Assembly (NCBI GenBank): GCA_918807975.1
Contig: OU964918.1
Coordinates: 55,660,477 to 55,724,476, forward strand
Source of the DNA: Aplidium turbinatum
Lineage: Eukaryota > Chordata > Ascidiacea > Aplousobranchia > Polyclinidae
Direction: 5' to 3'
Length of the DNA stretch: 64,000 bases
The position numbers and the translations under genes were made by a program. Shown one piece after another: positions 35,401 through 47,400 of this stretch. The notes below the pieces were generated by a model, which saw only the letters and a program-made list of their open reading frames with translations, ran no database searches and was not told the DNA's origin. Position 1 is the first letter of the stretch. Each line of letters begins with the position of its first letter.

Positions 35401-38400
35401 CCAAAAGTCGTAGAAATCTAATGACAACAACATCAACTGTGGATTAATGTAACTCATATGCTTTCATTGCTTTGTACTGTACTTACACGATAAACTACAT
35501 GTTTCTCCAAGCCTTTGAATTTCTCCTTAAAACTTGTTTTTTGCTTGTCCTGAATAATTTAAAACCATGTTTCATGTATAACTAGCTAATTACACAAATT
35601 ACCACGTCGAGTTGAAAATGCGACTTGATTTGTCACATTTACAGACTTTGCCGACTGTTGTTAACCGTCTGATTAATTTTTTTTTAAATGTTAAAAAAAA
35701 ACGCATTTTCAGTGTATCATCAGTGTGTGATGAAGTTATATCCCATTGAATCAAATGGAAGAGACAGTAAAAAATGATAACTTATGTTTCAACAATTCCA
35801 GTCAGACATTTTGCAACAGCATGTAAACTACAAGTAATTGTTGAGTGCAAACTTAAATGTGCCTCAACAACAAAATGGTAATTTTGGAAAAAACAAACTT
35901 CAAAGATTTAATTTACAGTACAACTGAATTTAAGGTTGTCGTAAAATATATGGTACTGAATAGTGGCAAGGCTTGTTGGTTAATTTTTTCCAGCTTCAAA
36001 TTTGAAATAACATTTAACATTCTATAAAAGTTCTCTTCCTGCAACTGCATCCAAATCAACAAACATGGGAGTTGGGGGCTTTCAAAACGACAACTTGAAA
36101 GCAAAAGATAGTAAGAAATTATTTATAAGATTTTATTTTATTAGAAGCAAAATTGTGTCTCACCTTCCAACCATCGATCTCTTTTTGAAGGTCGGCTGGG
36201 ACAACACCATATATACTTTTAGGAACCTTTTTTATTCCCAAATAGTGGTAGTAGTCGTGTGTGAAGACTCTTTTCAATATCTGTCGGGCTTGTATCATTT
36301 CAAGAGACGAATCACTTGAATAATAGATTTGTTGCATCACCTAGAGTACATTTTGAAAAACTTAACATTTTTACGGTTCAAAATTAATTGTTTTCTTTTA
36401 TACGTTCATATTACAGTTGCATAGGTATTTGTGTGCAGTAAAAACGAAACAGTTAATTCAATCACCACTCATCAGTAAGTAATCATAGAACAGTGAAATT
36501 TTAATATCAGCTAAACATTACCACACTGGATTAGACACTGCAAAGTGTTGAAAAGCTTACAAAAACTGACACAGATAATCTCCAGGTAAACAGTTGTTTA
36601 AGAAATATGCAAAAAAACAATTTAAATTGAATAAGGTAGGCAAGTTTTGAAAAAATTAATAGCAGCATTTCTCATAAGCTTATTTCGAACAATCCTAATT
36701 TTGTTAAATTTGATTACTGTGTTCTTTATCTTGCTAGAAATATAAATTTATCATAACGTTAGCAATAGCCTATACAGGGCTGCTATTTTTTTCCTGTTTA
36801 TTTTTTTATTTGCTACTCTCAACGTGGCCTACGTAGGCCAACACGTTCTCAAACAATGCATCAAAGCAGTGACGTAGCTAGAAAGAAACTTTTCAGGCGC
36901 AAAAATAGCTGTTGGGAGAGGAGGGTAAACGTAATTCAACACTTATTACAATGATATTTAAACGTTGCAATAGTATAGAAACATATTTTGAGGGCTACGT
37001 CTGTAGCCTGCTTGAATCTATATAAGTACTGGACACATAACATTGTGGCAGCATTACATTGTCAGTGATTTGTTCAAAGGCAACCATGTCATCTACAGAC
37101 TGAGCCATCTTTTTGTTTTCTTCATTTCCCTTAAATTTGATGCAGTTGTTTGCCAACACCATTGCATCACATATCCTGCAATGAAGTAAATTGAATATTT
37201 TTGAGACAGTAAATGAAGATATAGCGGACAGTACGATCAGGAAAACTAAACACATGAAATAACTGTGTTCAAATACAATATACAATTTGGGTAGAGAGGT
37301 AACTCTTTTAAACCATAAACAGACATAGCTCAGCAACAACACTACATTTAACATTTTAAAAACAAAAAACAAAAAGCGAACGTTTTCGGCTAGTCATATA
37401 GACCTTTTCAAGCCTATAGGAAAAAATACATTATTAAAAGAAATGTTAAAGAATCATATAGTATCACAGAAAAAATATGGTCAAATCTAAACATTTGAGA
37501 AACTGCCTCGCTCACACAAAGTGATAACTGAAAATTACACAGCACAACGGGTCAAGTATTTCAGAGGTAAAATTAATTGATTGTTCAAACAAGGACTCAG
37601 GCAGATTACGCAAGAAAGACAGAAGCACAAGAGATAGTGGCACAAAACAAAGTAATGCGAAAAGCACAAGACGTGATAATTCAACCAAAAACTGTTAAAA
37701 GGTAAGAAGCTCCGCAAGCAAATAATTGCCTGTTGAGCCCTGGGTTTAAAGATTTGATGATCAATGCCTCGTGAATCTTGGTGTCGAACTCGGACAAACA
37801 CTTACGAACAATTTTGAAGGACTGCAATGACGGTTTATTGTTTGAGCACGATTGGCAGTTTCTAATATGGTCTTTAATTGCACTGTTTTTATTAAAATTA
37901 GCTAAATTCAAATGCTCTCCCGCTCTCGTCACCAAATGTCGCGTGGTCATACCAATGTATGACGATCTCGCATCATGCGAGCAAGTGAACTTATACACGA
38001 CGTTAGAACATAAGCGGAAAGGAGTTTTGGACTTCAACTGAAAATAATAACCAGCTTTAAATGTTTTATAAACGGGAAAAATCTTAACGTTAAACTTCAA
38101 TGCAATAAATCTGGACAAACTTGTGGCAAAACGTTTGGATTCCTTGCCAACAAACGGGATTGTTAGAAAGTTTTTGAAATCAATCTAAGAACCTTTTTTA
38201 AATAAGGTTCTTAGAGGGTTTTTGAATTCGGTTTCCACTACGTCTCCAGTTGAGGAGCCTGATTTCAAAAACTTTCTAACAATCCCGTTTGTTGGCAAGG
38301 AATCCAAACGTTTTGCCACAAGTTTGTCCAGATTTATTGCATTGAAGTTTAACGTTAAGATTTTTCCCGTTTATAAAACATTTAAAGCTGGTTATTATTT

Positions 38401-41400
38401 TCAGTTAAAGTCCAAAACTCCTTTCCGCTTATGTTCTAACGTCGTGTATAAGTTCACTTGCTCGCATGATGCGAGATCGTCATACATTGGTATGACCACG
38501 CGACATTTGGTGACGAGAGTGGGAGAGCATTTGAATTTAGCTAATTTTAATAAAAACAGTGCAATTAAAGACCATATTAGAAACTGCCAATCGTGCTCAA
38601 ACAATAAACCGTCATTGCAGTCCTTCAAAATTGTTCGTAAGTGTTTGTCCGAGTTCGACACCAAGATTCACGAGGCATTGATCATCAAATCTTTAAACCC
38701 AGGGCTCAACAGGCAATTATTTGCTGGCGGAGCTTCTTACCTTTTAACAGTTTCTGGTTGAATTATCACGTCTTGTGCTTTTCGCATTACTTTGTTTTGT
38801 GCCACTATCTCTTGTGCTTCTGTCTTTCTTGCGTAATCTGCCTGAGTCCTTGTTTGAACAATCAATTAATTTTACCTCTGAAATGCTTGACCCGTTGTGC
38901 TGTGTAATTTTCAGTTATCACTTTGTGTGAGCGAGGCAGTTTCTCAAATGTTTAGATTTGACCATATTTTTTCTGTGATACTATATGATTCTTTAACATT
39001 TCTTTTAATAATGTATTTTTTCTTATAGGCTTGAAAAGGGCTAGCCTATATGACTAGCCGAAAATGTTCGCTTTTTGTTTTTTGTTTTTATAATGTTAAA
39101 TGTAGTGTTGTTGCTGAGCTATGTCTGTTTATGGTTTAAAATGCATTATAGTTCAATTCAGTTTTTTTTTTTCTGAACATCACAATGAAAGACAATTATG
39201 TCAAACATAGCAGAGGACTAGAAATAGGTAGAAACCTATTATAACCTTCTTGTTATTCAGTGCATGCTGAATGTTATCTGCAAATTGCAATAAATCATTT
39301 TTGCTTAATTGATGGTAATAGGAATATCTATTGTAACCACAGACTAAGATAACGACTTCTGAAATTTAATCTAGACAATTAGATACTTTTACTGCGGGAA
39401 ACCCTAAGGCACGACGAAGGACGTAAAACAAGTATTAGGTTATACAAGTACGATGCAGGTCAATAACATTGTACAGTATACTGCAACTCATCATGCAACT
39501 TACAAAAGCGGTTGCTAAACAATTAGTGTTGCGATACTGACGAACCTAGCCTCATATTTGAAACACGGTGTCTATCGCTGTCAATTCATTGCTACAATCG
39601 GCTGCCGAGAAACCTATCTATCAGTTACGCAAAGCGAACTATAGGACTACGTGTTGCATAATTAAGGGGATCTTACGATATTCACAAGCATCCATACAAT
39701 TAACTACTACAATGCAGGATGACTTCGCTTTCAAATGCTTTTTCTGCAAAAAAAGTTTTAGTAAAACAACATATAACCAAGTAGCGTTACGCGACTTACA
39801 TAGCTTCTACAGCTGTGCTTATTCTGTGTTGGTATGCCCGATGATACAGGGAAACTCTAGTGTGGAACATTTCATATAGATTTTTGCACTCCTGTAATTG
39901 AGAAACAGTATAAATTTGTTTACTGCTTGATATTGACTTAACATTGCAACAACCTTGTCCAAAAAGGAATGAAAAGAAGCATTGTCACAACAACCAATAA
40001 GCTATAATAGGTTGATATATTAGGATCAGGGATACCTGATTCGGATTATTAAAGATATATTCTAACTTAATATTACCATCTCAATATTGACTTTTAAACC
40101 ATTCTGCTTTGTGCCTGCTTGATATAGGCTACCTACACTGAGACGATGGAAGTTAAAAGCAAATTGGAATCACTGTGCCCAGTCTAACATAAAGTATCTT
40201 CAATATATAACCCACTTTAGTGGTTTAAAATATAACCCAACACAATGTGCAGTACGTATGTTATAACTTCAGTGAGCTATTTCAGGTTTATTGCTTTCAC
40301 AGGATTTTCTGTTTAGATTACTTCAAGTAGGCTATCAAATATTTTTTATCCTATGTAGATTTATGATTGATTTAGGATTTATCTACTTAACGTCCCAATT
40401 TTTATTACTGCGTGTTACCTATGCTTTATTTTGTATGAGTATTGAGATGATCTTATGAGGCATAATAATTTGCTGAAAACACGACAGTAGGCTGCAGTGA
40501 AAACTTTTAAGCAACTCTACAAAAAAAGAAAGATACTTTCATGACAATTAAGATTAGCCTATATGAAAACCTAAGACGTTTTATAAACGTTTTTGTGCCA
40601 TGCTATATATTTTAAGAGGCTGCGGCGAACTTGAATTACATCACAGAGATTTCAAGTTTTCAAGTAACCTATAATGCCAAACCTTATCTCTTGCACAAAT
40701 CCCCAAATCAGGAAGAGAAGTGGATTTAGCCTGGCCGTTACCCCCATCTTGACCTTGGGCTGCGGTTATTTTTGCGTAGTCGAGAACTCTCGTATTCTTC
40801 ATGAATCGAATGTGGTCAAAGCTGTTAGCTATGCCCAGCTGGTGGCAGTCGCGAGCAAAGTAATCCCACTTGTCAACATCCACTCCATTCCGTTTGTTTG
40901 CTACAATCTACAACAGTTTCAATCTATTCCTTTAACTTTTCTTGGTTGTGCAGTGCAAGTAAACAAAGTATGAAGCTTGCAAAACAACTTACAACTAATT
41001 TATTGTAAAGCACGGCACGGAAGGTGGTCCGAACCTTCGGCGCCTCAGAAGCAATCCTTTTGAACGAAGGTTTGAAATAAGATATAACCTATGGTGATTC
41101 GTTGTTGCACATGTGGGAACATTTCATAAGGCCTAACGCCCACTATAATTTATTTTAGCCATAACCGTACCTCATACAGAAATCCTTTTTCTCTTGGTCT
41201 GCCTTCGTACTGCCACTCCTGAATGAAATATTAACATGAGAAATGTAGACAATATATTGTATGTCATCCAAAAAGCACATGTTTTGCTTTCTAGCAATCA
41301 TAGGTCACTAAAAGTCTACTGGAGGTAAAAATAACTCGTGAGATCAAGCTGAAAAGATGGAAATAATGCGATGTCAGTATGTTAAGTCTTTGGTAAACCC

Positions 41401-44400
41401 TAAAGAGTTAAATGTTAAAAATATTGGATTGTAAAAGAAAACCTTTAAAAATATGATGGCAATTTTTGTGTGTAAGATCTACTGATATTCTAATTTGCAA
41501 GAAAACTGTCAACTTGTAAAAATACTTACAAAATTATATAAAATAAATAACATCATGAAAATGAGCTGTTTTAATGGAGATGTACTGTCTGATACATTGC
41601 TTTATGAATCCAGCTCTGAATTAATGCGGAAGAATTATTTCGAAAGAAAATTATTCTCCAGCTTTGGAAAAATAATTTGGTTTTACAATTAATCATTCTT
41701 ACTTCTGACTCTTCAGACTTGTCAATAAAATTAAAAAGTGCCAGAATACAGTTCATTCTTTATGAATCGAAGTGCTTTGAACTTTTGATTAACCTGTTCT
41801 TTTCTATACCCCTGAAATGGTGATCGCAATTTAAATACAGTTTTTATGCATTTAAATCACAAATTTTGATCAAGAAAATACACAACATCATTGTTGATCA
41901 TTAGTCTAACTCTAAAACGTCATAAATCATTCAAAAATACTTTCCAAGAAATTTATACAAATATATCCCACCTCACGCAATGTAAACATACGGTATAGAG
42001 TATAGACTATTGTTTTAATCGATTTACCGGGGGTTGAGGTTTGTACTCTACAAGTTTGTCGTCGGGTCTTGGTCCGTTAATCATTTCTTTGATAAAAATT
42101 GCGTTCTGACACTTGGTGATTTCAGCTTTCTTTTTTTTATCATCTTCCGTTTGCAGAAGCTCCTTAAAGTCTGAGGCGATGTCAGGGTTATCCGTTAGAA
42201 TTTGATTAAACATCCGGCAAGATCGTTCTTCGTGCTGAACAAGAGAAAATAACAAAACATAAAAAGAAGGAAAAAATGGCGATAGACAGAGTAGACCTAA
42301 TTTCATAAAACACTGGCAATCTGGATAGCCAACACATAACATCGGTCCAAATTTCGAATTTTACGTCCATATCAACGTAGTTGTTATAATAGGCTATAAT
42401 CATCTACGTGGAACGAAAGAGTACGAAATGAAATAAGAACTGATTTTCAATCGATAAAAAATGGCAAAATTTGATGAATCAACTGGCAACAAAATACCAA
42501 ATTAAACAAAATTGACATTAAAGGAGAAATAAACACAAATCTAACATGTGAGGTTGGAGAAAAAAAGTGTCCATGAAAACAAAAGCATCTAAATATATAC
42601 ATGACCTGATGGTTAGTGGTTATGCGATTACAGTAGAATGAAGAAGTAACGGAAAGGAGCTAGACGCCCGAGGAGAGAATGATTATACGCCATTGAAAAA
42701 CAACTTAATGATATATCGACAAGAACAGCAAAAGGTAGAACGGTGTACTATAATATAATTTAGGAAAGGGGCACTAGTTGATTGTATGATGTGGACATAA
42801 GTCATAACTTGCCAAGCATTAAAAATAATATGTAAAAACGAACTTTCCAACAAGGTTTCTGAGTTTCGTTTCCAATTTTTTCCAGAAATAGATGATCGAA
42901 CATGTGTGAAAATGGACCATGACCTGCGTAGCAAAGAAGTAGCTATAAAGAAAACTTTAGGGGGAAAAAGCAAGTGTTGAGGGGAGGAATATTTTAATAT
43001 TTAAAATAAAGAGTTTGTTTAAAAATATAGTTACTAAATGCAGAGGAACATTTATGAAACTCATTCAAAAAATAATACAATGTCATAAAAACGTTGTATT
43101 GGTATTAAAACTATATTAGGGTGAGGCAATTGCTCACCAAACTCCCCTCCATGATACGTCCCTGAAGCAATACTCCTATTAATATCAATTGAGTTTACAA
43201 TATTCATGGAAACTAAAAGGCGCGTCTTTGCTCAAGCAAGCTCCTTTTGTTTAAGAAAATCGCACTTTGTGCCGCTTACTGAAACTTAAGCGTGAGTCCG
43301 CGAGGAAAAATACGCTCCAGTGCAAACAACTCCTCCAGAACACACAATCAAGCGAGTTCTCTTGCTTGGAAATATTTTTGCGCCAAAATCTCAGGTTTAC
43401 TCTCAGTAGTCTGGCTGCTGGGCAAGCAACTAGAAAACTTGTAGTCGTTGTTTTGTATTTGATGCAGCCAGTGTTCTCTGACCACACTTGTTTCTAACTT
43501 TTTAAGCTCACTAAAGTGTCAGAATACTCGTCGGCGTTTTGTCGCTTCTACCTTTTCTAGACCTCTGCTGTGTTTGGCATATATTGTTTTTTCGTTGTGA
43601 TGGTCAGAAATAAAAAAACAAACTGAAACTAAACTACTTCTTTCAGAAGTAAATTGCTTGTTTGCAACCTTAGCTTTTATCAGCATTTTTTACACTAGTT
43701 CAGTTATTTTTATTTCTGACCTTGACCATCACCAGGGGCGCCGGAAGCGGGGGGGGCAGGGGGGGTGGATGCCCCCCCTGCCCTCAATTTTTATGCAGAC
43801 GGAGGGGCAGGGGGGCAATGGTGCCCTTTTAAAGTCATGTAAGCTACTGCACATTTTGCAATATAACAATTTCTGATATTCGCTTTTAGCCTAAGTAGGC
43901 CTATAATCTTTCATTTTTGCCTCAAAATAATACAGTATATACGGCACAAAATTTTGCAACACAGTACAGGCCTTAAAACTCGTTTTTTTTTTCGGCAGCC
44001 ATCGTGGCCTACCGGGAGCTCTTTCTCGGCGGCCAAATCTGCGTGCTTGGAGGCCAATACAAAATAAAAATAACGATAGCACAAGTGAATAAAATTAAAC
44101 TTGCAACAATGCTAAAATGATCACTTAGCGTTGTTGAAGTCTGGGCCTGGGCGACGTCCTACAATAGAATCGTTGCACCACGCAGTAACTGCTTTATCGG
44201 GATTGTAATCCAGTAGTGAGGGACCATCTAACGACACTCGCACAAGTGTCTCCAATGTGACTGATTTTAAAGAAGTTCGCCACTCCCCTAGAATTCTGTT
44301 TAGCAACGAAAAACAGCGTTCGACATGTGTTGACAATGACGGCAAGGTAATAAAATAAGTATTTCAATGATGTGAAGGACATTACTAAAAAAACATAATT

Positions 44401-47400
44401 TTTGCAAAATATGATAAAAAATGTTTTCCCCTCGGATGTCAACTAACCTAGTTCTTCTTTTTAACAACGATTCAATGTCCGACAACATCGAATCGACATA
44501 AAAACGACAATATTGCCAGCCGATGTAAATTAGCACTTCGGATTAACACTTTGTTAAAATAAACGTCGAAAATTACAAACAAGACTTACAGCGCTGGTGA
44601 TCGCAGCTGGATATATTCCATCAATAACAAATATTCTCGCACAATGCAACAGTGGCAACTATGACGCGCTGATCTAATTTTGCGTCACTCTTTGATACTA
44701 CATATTTTCGACAGTTAATCCACGATCATTCTATTGCGAAATTAAATAATTGGCCAGAAGAGACCGGCGGCCAAACTTGGCCGATTGAGGAGGTAGCACC
44801 GGCGGTCATTCAAGCACTACTTAGCGGCCATGGCCGAAGGCTGCTTTGAGGCTTGACAATAGGTTACATCATTATAACATAGCATGATGCCCTTCTTTGT
44901 ATACCGGACACTTGTAGGCTATCATTACTCAATACATAGTGAGCTGATAGATTAGCAATGTCGCTATATCTTATCTTAAAACTTGAAAAAAATTGGCCTT
45001 TTAGTAAACAAAAGTGCCCTTTTTTCGTAATCTTGCTCCCCCAGTCAAAAATCGTTCCGGCGCCCCTGACCATCACAACAAAAATAATACACGTCAACGT
45101 TTGGAAGCGATTATTATTGAATGACTGCAACAACTCAAAATGCCAGCACGCTCTGAGTACGTGATAAACCAGCAGTGGTGAACACTAGTTACTTCCAAAG
45201 TAACTGAGTTACAGTTAGGCTATACTTTGCTCAAAAAGTAACTAGTTTCAGTTACAGTTATCATTTTTTTTAAAGTAACTAGTTACAGTTGCAGTTACTT
45301 TTCAAAGAAAAAGGATGTGTATTGACCTACTACTACTCTTCTTTGCATGAAGTACAAGTTGAAAAATACATGATAATGGGCAAGATTATACTTTGTTCGT
45401 AGCTGTTGCCTAACTACAAAACAGCGACCACTCTGCTAGCTGTCGATTGCCCACATACTATAATTCTTCTAAAAATCCATATAATCTAAGCCCAAAACGT
45501 TCGCCTACCGAATATAAAAAATAAAAAAAACGACATGCACACTGCACAGGGCATAACTATACAAGCAGTGGGGCGTATCAATTTTTTTTATACGGATATC
45601 TAAAATGAGCGAAGAGACACAACATCAATTTCATTTCAGATATCAGCGTTTTAAAATGTTGATTGCCTAGTATAGCTCGCTTTGGCTTCAAATTGTCCTT
45701 TCCAAGGGAGAACAGTCTTTCAACAGCAGCACTAGAGGGGTAGGGGTAATATATTGCAAGAACAAACGCCTCATGACGTCATTGGAGAATGCATCAGACG
45801 TAACCGTCTATGATGGGTTACGTTCGAGAAATTTATTTAAAAATTGTGCGGCACTCGCTTCCTTTTTTTGTGTTTTCAAGTAACGGAGCAAAAAGCCACC
45901 TGTTTCATGCCTGTCAACATCAATGTCGCTGCTTCTCGCTGCATCGTCGATGTTGAAATTGCTGTGGTTCTGTGATAGGTTAACCATTTTGAGATATAGA
46001 GCCGTCTTAATTTCTTCACCCCTTCTAAAGCCCAGAAATTCTGAATTGTGGGTGAAATGCATCCAGCTAGCTGGCAGTCACTATCATCAAAAACATGACC
46101 AAATCTGTTTTCCAAAGATTTCAACAATAGGGTAAGTAATGGCAGGCAGACAGCCACCTTGTTGCGGTTCGAAGTTCTTGCAGTCTTTTCCGCGTCATGC
46201 CCAAGGTTGGTAGTAGTATACCTGTGTATGCTATCTCTTCTGATTGCAAAATGTCCAGAGATTGGAATATTGGTCGCATTACCAGTGGGGTTTGTTTCAG
46301 TCTCAGATACTTTAGACCAGTGGTTCCCACAGTGGGCACCAGCGCTCCCCTGGGGGCGTTTGCGACCATAAAGGGGGCGCTGGCTATAAAATGGGCGATT
46401 GGGGGGCGCTGAGAGTAAATCGGGGCAGTTACAAGAAGAGGATTGCAAAGCATTTTTTGTCATGCAATTATGTTGGCAACGTCGCGTCGCAGTGCCTTAC
46501 AAGTTTGTTGAGGTTGTAACGCATGACTTCCTTTGAAGCACTGCGAATACGCAAATCCGATCTTTTGAGCGCTTACTACTCCACACCGAAGTACGATGGC
46601 TTTCCAAGGGAAATTGCCTCGCACAATTTTATTTGCTATTTGAAACTGTGGTGGAATTTCTAGAGAGTTGTGACCCTGGCCTTGCGAATGACCTCATGGT
46701 TGTGAGAAATGATATCGCCTACTTGTCTATATTTTCCAAATTTAATTCCACGATGTATTCCAGTTAGAAATCCCTAATTGGATAATCGACCCATTCTGTG
46801 ATATTTCCGAACATGGAATCTTTGAGAAGGAACTGATAACATTGCAAATTTGCACTCAAACCGAAGTTCAATATCTTGCATCAATCATTCTGGCTACAGA
46901 ACCAAATCAAAGAGAAATACCCTCACGTGTGGAATCGGGTCAAAGTTTTTATTATAGCATTTCCCAGCTCATACTTGGTGGAGCGTGCTCTCAGTGCCGT
47001 GGCAACGCTTTTGGATAATAAAAGAAACTGTCTTGACATAAGCTTAGTTAGACGGAGACAAGAATGTTCCTATCCAAACTGGAACACGATATCAAGAGGC
47101 TGATGACATTGCATCAACCTCATCTGTCTCATTAGAGTTGGACTTTAAGTGGGAATGAATGAAAAATAACTTTGGTTTTAATTTTTTTGTCGAGGGGGGT
47201 TTGATACTCTGTTCGTTGTCTAGGGGGGCGCTATTAAAAAAAAGTTTGGGAAACACTGCTTTAGACAGAAACTTATCCACTTCGACTTTCAAATTTTCGA
47301 CTACTGAGTACTGACTACCTCGTCTACCTGTGTTCAAAGCTATGTAACCACAATCTACAAAAAAGAATCCCTTTACAAAAAAGGAGAACGTGAAATTTCT

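Larger units (their letters stand above)
37306..39141. mobile_element. Head-to-head pair of Penelope-like elements (palindrome)
   Basis: Two arms of about 876 bp (37306-38182 minus, 38266-39141 plus) are inverted copies that look about 97-98% identical, separated by 83 bp. Each encodes a GIY-YIG endonuclease and ends with a stem followed by GAAAA and TTAAATGTAGTGTTGTTGCT. The reverse transcriptase is missing, so both are 5'-truncated. The pair lies in the SAMHD1 intron between the exons at 39800-39891 and 37058-37175. Confidence 0.88.

Noticed and set aside
35913-36104. 63-codon minus-strand gene
   Set aside because: Only 36012-36044 fits, as a small SAMHD1 exon; the rest is intron.
36865-36930. 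MITE starting CAGTGACGTAGCTAG
   Set aside because: It looks like a hAT end but has no partner end nearby.
37306-39141. Hammerhead ribozymes at the outer ends of the palindrome
   Set aside because: The stem and GAAA are present, but CTGATGAG is replaced by a CTTGAAAAG-like sequence, so the core is not met.
42007-42342. 111-codon independent gene
   Set aside because: It is one SAMHD1 exon (42028-42234) with intron sequence at both ends.
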